Assembly: GCF_902170785.1 (NCBI RefSeq)
Contig: NZ_CABHYG010000001.1
Coordinates: 269,745 to 333,744 of the forward strand
DNA: 64,000 bases
Origin: Yersinia proxima
Lineage (GTDB): Bacteria; Pseudomonadota; Gammaproteobacteria; Enterobacterales; Enterobacteriaceae
Direction: 5' to 3'
Shown one piece after another: positions 48,654-58,857 of this stretch (position 1 is its first letter; each line of letters opens with the position of its first letter). The translations under genes were made by a program, and so were the position numbers. The notes below the pieces were generated by a model. It was not told the DNA's origin. It ran no database searches and saw only the letters and a program-made list of their open reading frames with translations.

Positions 48654-49646
48654 ATGCAACAACGTCAATTAGGTTCGAATGGCCCGCAGGTTTCAGCATT
48701 AGGCCTTGGCTGCATGGGAATGAGTGATTTCTACTCCACTAATCAGGACGCTAACGAGTCCATTGCGACTCTACATCGGGCATTAGAGTTGGGTGTCACT
48801 TTGCTGGACACTGCAGATATGTATGGCCCATTTACCAATGAGGAGTTGGTAGGGCGGGCGATTAAGGGCAAGCGTGATCAGGTCTTTTTAGCCACTAAGT
48901 TCGGTATTGTGCGCGACCCTACCGATCCGACGGTACGCGGTGTGAGCAGCCGTCCTGATTATATCCGCCAGTCGGTTGATGGTAGCCTCAAGCGCTTAGG
49001 TGTTGATGTCATTGACCTTTATTACCAGCATCGAGGTGATCCGAGTGTGCCGGTGGAAGATGTCATCGGGACTTTGGCTGATTTGGTCACCGCCGGTAAA
49101 ATTCGTTACATCGGCTTGAGTGAAGTATCGGCAGCAACATTAGAAAAAGCCCATCAGGTGCACCCGATTACAGCGGTACAGAGTGAATACTCACTGTGGA
49201 CGCGAGATGTGGAAACTTCTGTTCTGGCAACCTGCCAACGGTTAGGTGTCGGGTTTGTGGCCTATAGCCCATTAGGGCGCGGTTTCCTGACGGGGGCGAT
49301 ACGAAGCCCGAATGACCTGGCTGCTGACGATTTTCGCCGTAATAACCCACGTTTTCAGTGGGATAACTTTGCTCTGAATCTGGTGTTGGCCGATACAGTA
49401 ACAAAAATGGCGCAGGATAAAGGGGTTAAACCTTCCCAATTAGCTTTAGCTTGGGTGCTGGCGCAGGGGGAATATATTGTGCCAATCCCTGGGACTAAAC
49501 GCCGCGCTTACCTGGAAGAGAATCTGGGAGCATTGGATGTGGTGCTGAGTGCGCAAGAGTTGGCCGTGCTGGATGCGGTGTTCCCATTCCATGCCGCAGC
49601 GGGTGAGCGCTACGGCGCGGAAGGGATGGTTTATCTTAACGCTTAA
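48654..49646 (+). CDS. Aldo/keto reductase, NADP-dependent
   Basis: 330 residues, TIM-barrel oxidoreductase. Motifs: [12 protein letters not shown] at the N-terminus, the catalytic Asp and Tyr in [16 protein letters not shown], Lys in [22 protein letters not shown] (His) and the cofactor site [19 protein letters not shown] near the end. It resembles the E. coli YajO and plant AKR2-type group. Start is ATG 48654 after GGGAG. Divergent from the LysR gene. Physiological substrate unknown. Confidence 0.88.
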   Translation: MQQRQLGSNGPQVSALGLGCMGMSDFYSTNQDANESIATLHRALELGVTLLDTADMYGPFTNEELVGRAIKGKRDQVFLATKFGIVRDPTDPTVRGVSSRPDYIRQSVDGSLKRLGVDVIDLYYQHRGDPSVPVEDVIGTLADLVTAGKIRYIGLSEVSAATLEKAHQVHPITAVQSEYSLWTRDVETSVLATCQRLGVGFVAYSPLGRGFLTGAIRSPNDLAADDFRRNNPRFQWDNFALNLVLADTVTKMAQDKGVKPSQLALAWVLAQGEYIVPIPGTKRRAYLEENLGALDVVLSAQELAVLDAVFPFHAAAGERYGAEGMVYLNA

Positions 49647-49664
49647 TATTAGTGACTGATAATA

Positions 49665-50708
49665 TTAACGTTTTTTCTTAGGGTCCCGTGGCGGACGCCC
49701 GACAGTTGCCTGATAGACCTTAAAACGACCATTTTGCGCCAGCACTTCATGGCTACCAAATGCGGCATCCAGCAGCGCAGGATAAGGCAGGAAGGAGTTC
49801 GCCACGATACGCAGTTTTCCACCCACATGCAGGTGTGCGGTGGCACCCCGAATCAGCATCTCAGCTGCAGTCAGGCTGGTTTGAATCCCATCATGGAACG
49901 GTGGGTTAGAAATAATCATCTCGAAGCGGCCTTTAATGTCAGAGTAGACATTGCTGGCAATCACTTGCGCCTCGATATTATTTGCCGCCAATGTTGCCCG
50001 GCTGGCCTCAATTGCAGCAGCGCTTACATCACTCAAAGTCCATTTGATTTTGGGTGATTGTTGCGCTAAAACACAGGCGAGCACACCAGCACCACACCCG
50101 ACATCCAGCACACTGCCTTTAAACGGCTCGCTGAAAGTAGAAAGCAGCAGATGGCTACCAGAATCCAGTGAATCACGGCTGAATACGCCCGGCAGGGTTT
50201 TTACGATGACATCACCCACCTGATAGCTTTCCCACCAGGCATCGGCATCAAATTCCGGCTGTTTATCCAGGCGACCATGGTAGAGACCACAACGGCGGGC
50301 GCTATCAATTTTGGTTAATTGGGCGAACTCTGACAGCATTTCCTCTGCACTGCGCACACCGCTGCGATTCTCGCCCACCACAAAAACATCACAACCGACG
50401 GGCAGCAAAGACAGCAGATTGGCCAGTTGGAACTGAGCTTCTTGTTTGCTTTTTGGCCAGTAATAAACCAGCGTATCGCAGGTGGCGACGGTTTCAGGTG
50501 TGGCCACAAGACCGAATTGAACATTCTCGTCCAGCGTATTGCTCAGTAATTGCCAGTGGTGATATTGATTGGTGTGAACCCGTATCCCGGCTGCATCAAA
50601 TTGCGCTGGCAGCGCATCTTGTAAATCACCGGCAAACAACACGTGGCGGGCTATAAATTCATCACTATGGCGCAGTATCACTTCACTGGCTGGGGTTAAT
50701 GCAGACAT
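49665..50708 (-). CDS. rsmC: 16S rRNA (guanine-N2-1207) methyltransferase RsmC
   Basis: Methylates G1207 of 16S rRNA in the 30S subunit using SAM. 347 residues with two Rossmann-like halves; the C-terminal catalytic one has [17 protein letters not shown] (SAM site near residue 200) and SNPPFHDG, the base-methylating N-P-P-F motif. It is divergent from holD with 112 bp between, as in E. coli. Confidence 0.95.
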   Translation of the reverse strand: MSALTPASEVILRHSDEFIARHVLFAGDLQDALPAQFDAAGIRVHTNQYHHWQLLSNTLDENVQFGLVATPETVATCDTLVYYWPKSKQEAQFQLANLLSLLPVGCDVFVVGENRSGVRSAEEMLSEFAQLTKIDSARRCGLYHGRLDKQPEFDADAWWESYQVGDVIVKTLPGVFSRDSLDSGSHLLLSTFSEPFKGSVLDVGCGAGVLACVLAQQSPKIKWTLSDVSAAAIEASRATLAANNIEAQVIASNVYSDIKGRFEMIISNPPFHDGIQTSLTAAEMLIRGATAHLHVGGKLRIVANSFLPYPALLDAAFGSHEVLAQNGRFKVYQATVGRPPRDPKKKR

Positions 50709-50820
50709 CAGTCTTTGGCTCCTTAAGAATATGATCGGGGATTATAGAGGTTTGTTGGCGCATGTTCGATGGGTTTGCTAGCATAGCGTCGAAATACGGG
50801 TCGCTTTGACAGGAAAGGGC

Positions 50821-51258
50821 ATGGCATCAAGACGAGACTTACTGTTACAACAGCTTGGTATTACGCAGTGGACATTGCGCCGCCCAGCCGTTTTGCAGGG
50901 TGAAATCGCCATTCGTTTACCCGACGATACCCGCCTGTTAATTGTCGCAGACCCGCTGCCTGAGCAGGATGACCCGCTGTTGTGCGATGTGCTGCGCAGC
51001 CTTGGGCTTACTCCCCGCCAGGCCTATGCGCTGACGCCGGATCAGGTGGCAATGTTACCTGAGGAGACACAGTGCAACAGTTGGCGATTGGGCATCAGTG
51101 AACCGCTTGCGGTTGCGGGTGCGCAGTTATACAGCCCGGCCCTGACCGGACTTTATCAAGACGCGAGCGCTAAGCGCGCACTTTGGCAGCAGATTTGTCA
51201 TCATGAAGCAGATTTCTATCCTGACGCCAGCCGATCTGGCCACAGCGTACCAAATTGA
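50821..51258 (+). CDS. holD: DNA polymerase III psi subunit HolD
   Basis: Psi subunit, which binds chi and the clamp loader of the replisome. 145 residues; MASRRDLLLQQLGITQWTLRRPAVLQGE is the typical N-terminus (E. coli 137 residues). Start ATG 50821 with AGGAAA upstream; a frame from 50806 is less likely. Overlaps rimI by 56 bases, as known in E. coli. Confidence 0.93.
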   Translation: MASRRDLLLQQLGITQWTLRRPAVLQGEIAIRLPDDTRLLIVADPLPEQDDPLLCDVLRSLGLTPRQAYALTPDQVAMLPEETQCNSWRLGISEPLAVAGAQLYSPALTGLYQDASAKRALWQQICHHEADFYPDASRSGHSVPN

Positions 51259-51646
51259 ACAAGCCAGCCATGCTTTCCCGTGGACGGAAAAAACTTTAGC
51301 CAGCAATCAAGGCGAGCGCTACCTCAATTTCAAGCTGAATGTTGGGGAACAAATGGCCGGTTTTGCCATTACCCAAATTGTATTGGATGAAGCAACGTTA
51401 TTTAATATTGCTATTGATCCACAGTATCAGCGCCAAGGGTGTGGCCGTCTACTGCTTGAGCATGTCATTACAGAATTGGAAAAACGCCAGATCGTCACAC
51501 TTTGGCTCGAAGTTCGCGCCTCAAATGCACGTGCAATCGCCTTGTACGAAAGCCTGGGGTTCAACGAAGTTTCTGTACGTCGTAACTATTACCCCGGTGC
51601 CAATGGGCGTGAAGATGCCATCATGATGGCATTACCAATGGGGTAG
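51203..51646 (+). CDS. rimI: Ribosomal protein S18-alanine N-acetyltransferase RimI
   Basis: GNAT-fold acetyltransferase that acetylates the N-terminus of ribosomal protein S18. 147 residues (E. coli 148); the acetyl-CoA loop QRQGCGRLLLEHV lies near residue 76 and YPGANGREDAIMMAL at the end. It begins inside holD. In E. coli yjjG follows; here it is missing and prfC follows after about 220 bp. Confidence 0.94.
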   Translation: MKQISILTPADLATAYQIEQASHAFPWTEKTLASNQGERYLNFKLNVGEQMAGFAITQIVLDEATLFNIAIDPQYQRQGCGRLLLEHVITELEKRQIVTLWLEVRASNARAIALYESLGFNEVSVRRNYYPGANGREDAIMMALPMG

Positions 51647-51713
51647 TGTCTTTTTGTTTTGAAAAAATTGTCTATCCCGCATAAATCAGGGAAAATACCG
51701 CGCTATAACCACT

Positions 51714-51773
51714 TATACCCAAAAGTGATAGGAATCGCTGCTGATAACGCAGTTTTTCACGTAAAAGGGTATA
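51714..51773. repeat. Short inverted repeat with TATACCC/GGGTATA ends
   Basis: A 60-bp palindromic unit: TATACCCAAAA at the left, AAAAGGGTATA at the right, with CTGCTGATAACGCAG hairpin-forming sequence in between. The ends resemble ERIC ends but the inside is unlike ERIC. It lies in the gap where E. coli has yjjG. Confidence 0.5.
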
Positions 51774-51865
51774 GCGCCATAATCAATGCCTTGCTTTGCT
51801 TGGGCCTTGCATCAATAGGATGTGAGGCCCAGAGCAGGGCGGCCTAAAAGTAGAAATTTCAAATT

Positions 51866-53455
51866 ATGTCTCCAAGTGAATATGCACTGGAAGTCGCGAA
51901 AAGACGTACGTTCGCGATAATTTCCCACCCCGATGCCGGTAAAACCACTATTACCGAAAAAGTGTTACTGTTCGGGAACGCCATTCAGACCGCCGGTACA
52001 GTAAAAGGCCGTGGCTCAAGCCATCATGCCAAATCTGACTGGATGGAAATGGAAAAGCAACGTGGTATCTCGATCACCACTTCCGTGATGCAGTTTCCCT
52101 ATGGCGGTTGCCTGGTCAACTTGCTCGATACTCCTGGGCATGAAGACTTCTCCGAAGATACTTACCGCACACTGACCGCCGTTGACTGCTGTTTGATGGT
52201 GATTGATGCGGCTAAAGGGGTCGAAGATCGCACGCGTAAGCTGATGGAAGTTACCCGTCTGCGTGATACGCCGATCCTGACCTTTATGAACAAATTGGAT
52301 CGCGATATTCGTGATCCAATGGAAGTGCTGGATGAAGTGGAACGTGAGCTGAAAATTGCCTGTTCCCCTATCACCTGGCCGATTGGCTGCGGCAAGTTGT
52401 TTAAAGGGGTTTATCACCTTTATAAAGATGAAACTTACCTGTATCAGACCGGTAAAGGTCACACCATTCAGGAAGTGCGCATTGTTAAAGGACTGAATAA
52501 CCCGGATCTGGATGTTGCCGTGGGGGAAGATCTGGCTAAACAGTTCCGCCAAGAACTGGAGTTGGTTCAGGGAGCGTCTCATGAGTTTGATCATGACGCT
52601 TTCTTGTCTGGTGATTTAACACCGGTATTCTTCGGTACTGCGCTGGGTAACTTTGGTGTCGACCATATGCTGGATGGCTTGGTTGAGTGGGCGCCTGCGC
52701 CAATGCCACGTAAAACCGACACCCGCGAAGTGGTGGCGGCGGAAGAGAAATTCACCGGTTTTGTCTTTAAGATTCAGGCCAATATGGACCCGAAACACCG
52801 TGACCGTGTCGCTTTCTTACGAGTGGTTTCTGGTCGTTTTGAAAAAGGCATGAAACTGCGTCAGGTGCGTACCAAAAAAGATGTGGTGATTTCAGATGCA
52901 CTGACCTTTATGGCCGGTGACCGCTCCCACCTCGAAGAAGCCTATGCCGGGGATATTATCGGCCTGCACAACCACGGGACTATTCAGATAGGTGATACCT
53001 TCACTCAAGGTGAAGATATGAAGTTCACCGGTATTCCTAACTTTGCACCTGAATTGTTCCGCCGTATTCGCCTGCGTGACCCATTGAAACAGAAACAATT
53101 GCTCAAAGGCTTGGTTCAGTTGTCAGAAGAGGGGGCAGTGCAAGTGTTCCGCCCACTGACCAACAACGACCTGATTGTTGGGGCTGTTGGTGTTCTGCAG
53201 TTTGAAGTGGTGTCTTCACGGCTGAAAAGCGAATACAACGTCGAGGCGGTGTATGAATCCGTCAACGTATCAACCGCGCGTTGGGTTGAATGTGACGATG
53301 TGAAGAAATTCGAAGAGTTTAAACGTAAGAATGAGGTTAATCTGGCATTGGATGGCGGTGATAATTTGAGCTATATCGCCCCAACGATGGTTAATCTCAA
53401 TATTACGCAAGAGCGTTATCCGGAAGTGCGTTTCCGTAAAACTCGCGAACATTAA
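51866..53455 (+). CDS. prfC: Peptide chain release factor 3 (RF3)
   Basis: GTPase that removes RF1/RF2 from the ribosome after termination. 529 residues, equal to E. coli. G1 [13 protein letters not shown] near residue 20, G3 [15 protein letters not shown]4 NKLDRD, then domains II and III. Start ATG 51866 in frame with an AT-rich leader; ribosome site is weak (AAAAGTAGAAAT). Confidence 0.97.
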   Translation: MSPSEYALEVAKRRTFAIISHPDAGKTTITEKVLLFGNAIQTAGTVKGRGSSHHAKSDWMEMEKQRGISITTSVMQFPYGGCLVNLLDTPGHEDFSEDTYRTLTAVDCCLMVIDAAKGVEDRTRKLMEVTRLRDTPILTFMNKLDRDIRDPMEVLDEVERELKIACSPITWPIGCGKLFKGVYHLYKDETYLYQTGKGHTIQEVRIVKGLNNPDLDVAVGEDLAKQFRQELELVQGASHEFDHDAFLSGDLTPVFFGTALGNFGVDHMLDGLVEWAPAPMPRKTDTREVVAAEEKFTGFVFKIQANMDPKHRDRVAFLRVVSGRFEKGMKLRQVRTKKDVVISDALTFMAGDRSHLEEAYAGDIIGLHNHGTIQIGDTFTQGEDMKFTGIPNFAPELFRRIRLRDPLKQKQLLKGLVQLSEEGAVQVFRPLTNNDLIVGAVGVLQFEVVSSRLKSEYNVEAVYESVNVSTARWVECDDVKKFEEFKRKNEVNLALDGGDNLSYIAPTMVNLNITQERYPEVRFRKTREH

Positions 53456-53476
53456 TCAAGCCGTAAGCCGCATTCT

Positions 53477-53499
53477 ATCGGGGTACTCAGTGCCCCGAT
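53477..53499 (+). terminator. Hairpin after prfC
   Basis: ATCGGGG with CCCCGAT around a nine-base loop, then TTCATTAATTT; a modest terminator. The remainder up to osmY (53500-53764) shows no gene. Confidence 0.5.
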
Positions 53500-53764
53500 T
53501 CATTAATTTCCCTCATTATTTTCTCTCTAAGATAACTCTCACTTAGCTGTGATATTCTCGTTTTAGTCCTATTCCGACTGTTATTCTGCTGAAATGCTCT
53601 ATCTTTATAAAGGCCAGCAGAATTGACTAACATCAATTTCGGGTTAGTTAATCTGCAATAATCGTAAAGTATTCATCAAATTTCCACCCATATAAGGTGG
53701 AGTAAGAATCCAAAAATTGAGGCGTTACTCTGGTTTGGGTTCATAACAATGAAGGAAGAAATCG

Positions 53765-54379
53765 ATGACAAACACAAAATTTGCCCGTTCAATGATGGCT
53801 GTTGTTTTAGGTACTGCACTGATGAGTGGTAGCGTTTTAGCTGAAGAGACTATGCTCAATAAAGCTGACAATGTCGTAGACAGCACTGGTGCGAAACTTG
53901 ATAGCTCCATGAAAAAAGTCGACAACTACATGGGTGACAGCGCGGCAACGGCGAAAGTAAAAAGCGCATTGCTGGAAGAGAAAACTCTTAAAAGTACTGA
54001 TATCTCAGTGGAAACCAATCATGGTGTCGTCACACTGACTGGCTTTGTGACTTCTCAGGCTGAAGCTGAAACCGCAGTTGATATCGCCAAAAACGTTGAA
54101 GGCGTTAAATCTGTCAGCGATAAACTACATGTGAAGGATCAAAAATCACAATCCGTTAGCGAATATGCTGGCGATGCAGCAACCACCAGTTCAATAAAAG
54201 CCAAATTACTGGCTGATGACATCGTACCATCACGTAAAATTACCGTAGAAACCACTGATGGCGTGGTGCAGTTATCCGGTAATGTTGAAAATAAAGCTCA
54301 GGCCGAACGTGCCGAAAGTATTGCCAAAGCCGTTGATGGCGTAAAAAGTGTTAAAAACGACCTGAGCATCAAGCCTTAA
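53765..54379 (+). CDS. osmY: Periplasmic BON-domain protein OsmY
   Basis: Osmotically inducible periplasmic protein with chaperone-like activity in E. coli. Signal peptide of about 27 residues ([17 protein letters not shown]); two BON domains at about 55-125 and 135-204, each with the ...TDGVVxLSGxV... pattern ([42 protein letters not shown]). 204 residues. Position after prfC matches E. coli. Ribosome site GAAGGAAG. Confidence 0.95.
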   Translation: MTNTKFARSMMAVVLGTALMSGSVLAEETMLNKADNVVDSTGAKLDSSMKKVDNYMGDSAATAKVKSALLEEKTLKSTDISVETNHGVVTLTGFVTSQAEAETAVDIAKNVEGVKSVSDKLHVKDQKSQSVSEYAGDAATTSSIKAKLLADDIVPSRKITVETTDGVVQLSGNVENKAQAERAESIAKAVDGVKSVKNDLSIKP

Positions 54380-54588
54380 TTATTATCCGGCTGATGGGTA
54401 TTTCGTGGAGTCACAATATAACCTGCGAAATACCCTTTAATAAGTCTGTCAGCCAAATAATTCATCCAATATATCCAAAATAATACGACTTCTGTCAGAT
54501 ACGCTACTGTTAAATAGACAGAGGTGGTTAAAGAGTGATTTTCAAACGCGAGTGATGAAATCATTTTTCAAACGGGAAGGAGAGGCTT

Positions 54589-54750
54589 ATGTTTCGCTGG
54601 GGCATTATATTTCTGGTTATTGCGTTAATCGCAGCGGCATTAGGTTTTGGTGGGCTAGCCGGTACGGCAGCCTGGGCTGCTAAAGTTGTTTTCGTCGTCG
54701 GTATTATTCTATTCCTCATCAGTTTGTTTACAGGACGTAAACGCCTTTAG
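54589..54750 (+). CDS. ytjA: DUF1328 small membrane protein YtjA
   Basis: 53 residues ([20 protein letters not shown], then [20 protein letters not shown] and the charged end GRKRL). Two hydrophobic helices; typical of the YtjA/DUF1328 family. It lies between osmY and yjjU, as in E. coli. The ribosome site GGAAGGAGAGG is strong. Function unknown; related genes are induced by stress. Confidence 0.93.
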   Translation: MFRWGIIFLVIALIAAALGFGGLAGTAAWAAKVVFVVGIILFLISLFTGRKRL

Positions 54751-54822
54751 TTAGGTGTAAGGGTTACAGCAATGGTAAGAAGGGGTATCCTCAAAGCCTG
54801 GCTGTAACGGAATTAAGGATGG

Positions 54823-56067
54823 ATGGTGGGATACAGAATACCTATCACGCTCGGTAATATTGAGCCACTCGCCTATAAACCATACCAACCCAGTAAAATG
54901 GCGTTGGTTTGCGAGGGCGGCGGGCAGCGGGGAATCTTTACAGCCGGTGTGCTGGATGAATTCCAGCGCGCCCGCTTTAACCCTTTTGATCTTATGATCG
55001 GCACCTCTGCAGGTGCGCAAAATCTTTCTGCTTTTATCTGCGGCCAACCTGGTTACGCGCGGCGGGTGATTACTCGTTACACCACCACAGCTAATTTCTT
55101 TAATCCACTGCGCTTTGTTCGTGGTGGACATCTTATTGATCTCGATTGGCTGGTGGATATCACCTCACAACAATTACCGCTGGCAATGGATCAAGCCGAA
55201 CAGCATCTACGCGAGGGGCGTGAGTTTCTCATGTGTGCTTGCCGTAGTGATGATTTTGAACCAACGTATATCGCCCCCACCCGCGAAAACTGGTTACCCG
55301 CCGTTAAAGCCTCCAGCGCCATCCCTGGATTATATCGTCAAGGGGTTGATTTAGATGGGGTAAGCTATCTTGATGGTGGTATCAGTGATGCTATCCCAGT
55401 GGAAGAGGCTTATCGCCGTGGGGCTGATACGATTGTCGTCATCCGTACAGTGCCTTCGCAGGCTTATTATACGCCGCAATGGATGAAGCGGATGGAGCAT
55501 TGGCTGAGTGAAAGTAGCTTGCAACAGCTAGTGCGGATAATGAAACAGCATGAGCAGAGTTATCATCGTATTCAGCAATTTATTGAAAAACCGCCGGGTG
55601 ACTTACGCATTTTCGAGATTTTTCCGCCTAAGCCGCTGGCCAGTAATGCTTTGGGGAGCCGGATCCCTGCATTGAATCGTGACTATCATTTAGGGCGTCG
55701 CTGTGGCCGTTATTTTTTGGCAACCGTTGGGCACTGGCTGTTGCCTCAAGAGCAGTCTGAGATAGACAAGGAGAAAACCTCTATTTCTCTTTCTCGTCGC
55801 ATTATCCAGCCGCAAGATATTAATCAATCAGATGAGATGACAGACTTGATTGATAATGATGATTCTTCATTTGCTATCACTCAATCACCAGAGACTACCG
55901 CACCCGCAAACACTGTAAAAATCTCGGGTAATCATCTGCCTCCGCAAATGACGGTAGCCGACAGTGGGTTGATTATCCCGGCGGCGACACGGAGCAAGAA
56001 AAAACCACTACAAGCGGAGATTATTTTGCCGCCAGATGTGGCGAAAACCAAGGGTGATACTGCTTAA
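54823..56067 (+). CDS. yjjU: Patatin-like phospholipase YjjU
   Basis: 414 residues. Patatin domain: CEGGGQRGIFTAGVLDEF (oxyanion hole) near residue 28, GTSAGAQN with the nucleophilic Ser, and DGGISDAIPVEEA with the catalytic Asp. The last 120 or so residues are low-complexity, longer than in E. coli YjjU (357). Its stop overlaps the yjjV start (TAATG). Likely an esterase or lipase acting in the cytoplasm; substrate unknown. Confidence 0.9.
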   Translation: MVGYRIPITLGNIEPLAYKPYQPSKMALVCEGGGQRGIFTAGVLDEFQRARFNPFDLMIGTSAGAQNLSAFICGQPGYARRVITRYTTTANFFNPLRFVRGGHLIDLDWLVDITSQQLPLAMDQAEQHLREGREFLMCACRSDDFEPTYIAPTRENWLPAVKASSAIPGLYRQGVDLDGVSYLDGGISDAIPVEEAYRRGADTIVVIRTVPSQAYYTPQWMKRMEHWLSESSLQQLVRIMKQHEQSYHRIQQFIEKPPGDLRIFEIFPPKPLASNALGSRIPALNRDYHLGRRCGRYFLATVGHWLLPQEQSEIDKEKTSISLSRRIIQPQDINQSDEMTDLIDNDDSSFAITQSPETTAPANTVKISGNHLPPQMTVADSGLIIPAATRSKKKPLQAEIILPPDVAKTKGDTA

Positions 56068-56885
56068 TGGCATTGATGAGCGGGCAAATACCCTATTTTG
56101 TCGATACGCATTGTCACTTTGATTTTCCTCCTTTCAGTGGTGCGGAGGCGGCCAGCTTATTAAGTGCCGCACAAGCGAATGTTAGACAAATTATTGTGCC
56201 TGCTGTCAGTACAGATTATTTCCCGCGTATTCTCGATTTGGCAGCGAACTATCCGCCATTATTTGCCGCACTGGGCATGCATCCGCTTTATATTGCGCAG
56301 CATCAAGACGCCGATTTAGCTACTCTGGCCTCAGCGCTGGCGATTAAAACAGAAAAATTGGTGGCAGTAGGGGAGATTGGCCTGGATCTCTATATGAATG
56401 AGCCGCAGTTACCCCGGCAATTGGCACTCTTGAACGCCCAGTTAAAATTAGCCAAACAGTATGATCTTCCAGTGATTTTGCATTCGCGTCGTTCGCACGA
56501 TCAACTTGCATCAGCATTGCGTAAAGCCGCCTTGCCACGCACAGGAGTGGTTCACGGTTTTGCGGGTAGTCTAGCGCAGGCACAGGCATTCATTCGCTTG
56601 GGTTATTATATTGGGGTGGGTGGAACCATCACTTATGAGCGGGCGCAGAAAACCCGTAATGTTATGGCGGCATTACCGTTATCTGCATTATTACTGGAGA
56701 CAGACGCGCCGGATATGCCACTGGCTGGTTTTCAAGGTCAACCCAATCGACCAGAGCGAGCGGCTAATGTATTCGCTGCATTGTGTGAGTTACGCCAAGA
56801 AGCACCACAAGATATTGCTACTCAGCTTTTGCTCAATAGCCAGCGCTTATTTCATTTACCTCCAGCCGATCAATCCACACTTTAG
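56067..56885 (+). CDS. yjjV: TatD-family metal-dependent deoxyribonuclease YjjV
   Basis: 272 residues, TIM-barrel hydrolase. Metal-binding motifs DTHCHFDF near residue 12, GEIGLD (Glu), VILHSRRS and VVHGFAGS histidines, and LLETDAPDMP. Coupled to yjjU by a TAATG overlap, as in E. coli. In E. coli yjjW and yjjI follow; here a nucleoside transporter gene takes their place. Confidence 0.92.
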   Translation: MALMSGQIPYFVDTHCHFDFPPFSGAEAASLLSAAQANVRQIIVPAVSTDYFPRILDLAANYPPLFAALGMHPLYIAQHQDADLATLASALAIKTEKLVAVGEIGLDLYMNEPQLPRQLALLNAQLKLAKQYDLPVILHSRRSHDQLASALRKAALPRTGVVHGFAGSLAQAQAFIRLGYYIGVGGTITYERAQKTRNVMAALPLSALLLETDAPDMPLAGFQGQPNRPERAANVFAALCELRQEAPQDIATQLLLNSQRLFHLPPADQSTL

Positions 56886-56948
56886 GTTTTGACGTTCCCA
56901 TACAAACCACACTAATAGTTAGCCAGATCTGCTTTCTTGTTATTTTGA

Positions 56949-56964
56949 TGTGACACCTGTCACG
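56949..56964 (+). promoter_or_regulatory. CRP site upstream of the nucleoside transporter gene
   Basis: TGTGACACCTGTCACG, left half perfect and right half TCACG, 124 bp before the start codon. Fits catabolite control of nucleoside uptake. Confidence 0.65.
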
Positions 56965-57087
56965 TTAATAGCTTTGCGGTTACTTTTAGTTGTGTTTATT
57001 TGTGACAGAGATTGTTTGATCGCCAGATCATGCCGGTATAATCCCACCCACATTATTTTAATACAAATTATTAACAGGATTATCGGC

Positions 57088-58359
57088 ATGCTCATGAGTT
57101 TAGTCGGAATGGCAGTACTGATATTAATAGCCGTGCTTCTTTCAAGTAATTTTAGGGCGATTAATATCCGCACTGTAGTTGGGGCATTTATTATTCAGGT
57201 CGGTATTGGTGCGCTGGTTTTATATGTTCCTATAGGACGTCGTATCCTGGGGGGGATGTCTGAAGGGGTTGCGAATGTTATTGCTTACGGCAATGACGGG
57301 ATTTCATTTATGTTTGGCGGTTTGGTTTCCGACAAAATGTTTGAAGTCTTTGGTGGCGGCGGTTTTGTATTTGCCCTGCGAGTCTTGCCCGTCATTGTAT
57401 TCTTCTCCTCATTAATCGCCGTCTTATATTATCTCGGCATTATGCAACTGGTGATTAAAGTATTGGGCGGTGGCTTACAAAAACTGTTGGGGACTTCGCG
57501 TACTGAATCCCTGTCTGCCACAGCCAATATTTTTGTCGGCCAGACTGAAGCGCCATTAGTGGTGCGTCCCTATATTGCCACCATGACACAATCCGAATTA
57601 TTTGCGGTAATGTGCGGTGGTTTGGCTTCGGTCGCCGGTTCTGTATTAGCCGGTTATGCGCAAATGGGCGTACCGTTGGAATATCTGATTGCCGCCTCCT
57701 TTATGGCTGCACCTGGTGGGTTATTGTTTGCCAAACTGATGGTGCCAGAGACTGAAAAGACCCGTGATAATGTTGATGCGGCTACATTGATTGCTGAAGA
57801 TGAGCGCCCGGCTAACGTCATTGATGCTGCGGCATCCGGCGCAGCGTCTGGCTTGCAACTGGCACTAAATGTTGGGGCGATGCTACTGGCCTTTATTGCA
57901 TTGATTGCATTGCTAAATGGTATTTTGGGTGGCATCGGTGGCTGGTTCGACTATCCGCAACTTTCAATGGAATTGATTCTGGGCTGGGTATTCTCACCAA
58001 TTGCATATCTGATCGGTATTCCGTGGAGCGAGGCGATGGTGGCAGGCTCCTTTATCGGCCAGAAGATCATTGTGAACGAATTCGTGGCATTTATGAATTT
58101 CGGTCAGTATCTACAGGCAGAAGAGCTGGTGCGCGCTGCCGGTTTGCAGGTGCTTTCTGAACATTCCAAGGCCATTATTTCCTTCGCGCTGTGTGGTTTT
58201 GCCAACTTGTCCTCTGTCGCCATCTTGTTGGGTGGATTAGGTAGCATGGCCCCTAACCGCCGCCATGATATCGCGCGTTTTGGTTTAAAAGCGGTGGCGG
58301 CTGGAACACTGTCGAATTTGATGAGTGCCACCATCGCCGGCTTCTTCCTGGCATTATAA
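57088..58359 (+). CDS. nupC: Concentrative nucleoside transporter (CNT/NupC family)
   Basis: Inner-membrane importer of nucleosides, 423 residues from ATG 57088. It resembles Vibrio cholerae vcCNT more than E. coli Nup[50 protein letters not shown] and [20 protein letters not shown] are the family's substrate- and ion-site segments. Start ATG 57088 follows AGGAT at a good distance; a longer frame from 56950 begins within the CRP site. It precedes deoCABD, so uptake and breakdown of nucleosides are adjacent. Assigned symbol is by family; YeiJ/NupX-type is the alternative. Confidence 0.87.
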   Translation: MLMSLVGMAVLILIAVLLSSNFRAINIRTVVGAFIIQVGIGALVLYVPIGRRILGGMSEGVANVIAYGNDGISFMFGGLVSDKMFEVFGGGGFVFALRVLPVIVFFSSLIAVLYYLGIMQLVIKVLGGGLQKLLGTSRTESLSATANIFVGQTEAPLVVRPYIATMTQSELFAVMCGGLASVAGSVLAGYAQMGVPLEYLIAASFMAAPGGLLFAKLMVPETEKTRDNVDAATLIAEDERPANVIDAAASGAASGLQLALNVGAMLLAFIALIALLNGILGGIGGWFDYPQLSMELILGWVFSPIAYLIGIPWSEAMVAGSFIGQKIIVNEFVAFMNFGQYLQAEELVRAAGLQVLSEHSKAIISFALCGFANLSSVAILLGGLGSMAPNRRHDIARFGLKAVAAGTLSNLMSATIAGFFLAL

Positions 58360-58470
58360 CGACGCCTAATTATTTTAGGATTTTTGCCATAATCCTGCGT
58401 GTTTCTGCCCATAAGCTATCCTTGATGCGAGTGGGCGTTTACTGGCTGAAAGCTATAAATCAGGTTATTT

Positions 58471-58564
58471 TGTGACTCTAATCACATATAATATCAGCGC
58501 GTTACAAGTTACTATTGATTAATGTGAATTTGAACACATCTCATGTGCTGGTAACGTGTTCAAA
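58471..58564 (+). promoter_or_regulatory. deo promoter control region: two CRP sites and an inverted nonamer
   Basis: A perfect CRP site TGTGACTCTAATCACA lies at 58471-58486, and a second, TGTGAATTTGAACACA, at 58523-58538, 52 bp apart centre to centre. This is the spacing of the two CRP sites in the E. coli deoP2 promoter. TTTGAACAC (58529-58537) and GTGTTCAAA (58556-58564) form a perfect inverted repeat overlapping the second CRP site. The repressor is unknown (DeoR, CytR or an LsrR-like protein). Confidence 0.65.
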
Positions 58565-58570
58565 TAGAGC

Positions 58571-58695
58571 TATACACAATAGATTTCAAGACGCAGAAAG
58601 GCGGCAAAGGAGAGAATCCCGATGAACTTACATAGGTAAGTAATTCGGGTGAGCGAGAGCAGCCAACACATCTGCAACTTGAAAGATGAAGAGTA
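58571..58695 (+). repeat. ERIC repeat in the deoC leader
   Basis: A moderately diverged ERIC in the opposite orientation to the others: TATACACAATAGATTTCAAG at the left, the centre GATGAACTTACATAGGTAAG, and AGCCAACACATCTGCAACTT at the right. It starts 6 bp after the inverted nonamer, so the promoter and ERIC nearly touch. 58696-58857 continues the leader with no other feature. Confidence 0.8.
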
Positions 58696-58857
58696 AATAA
58701 GTTAGTGCGGTGAGATGGATCTCAATTGCCACCCAGATGGGGCTATCTTCAAGGAACCAAGTCCGCTCGCCAACGTATTGAGCCAGAACCATGCGGCTCA
58801 TAAATAAATGCTCAGTTTTGGCAAGGTGCTGAGGCTGAAATAGTGTTGGAGAGTTTT

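Noticed and set aside
51659..51847. A 62-codon ORF between rimI and prfC
   Set aside because: It spans the TATACCC inverted repeat, has no clear ribosome site and no family pattern. It is more likely chance.
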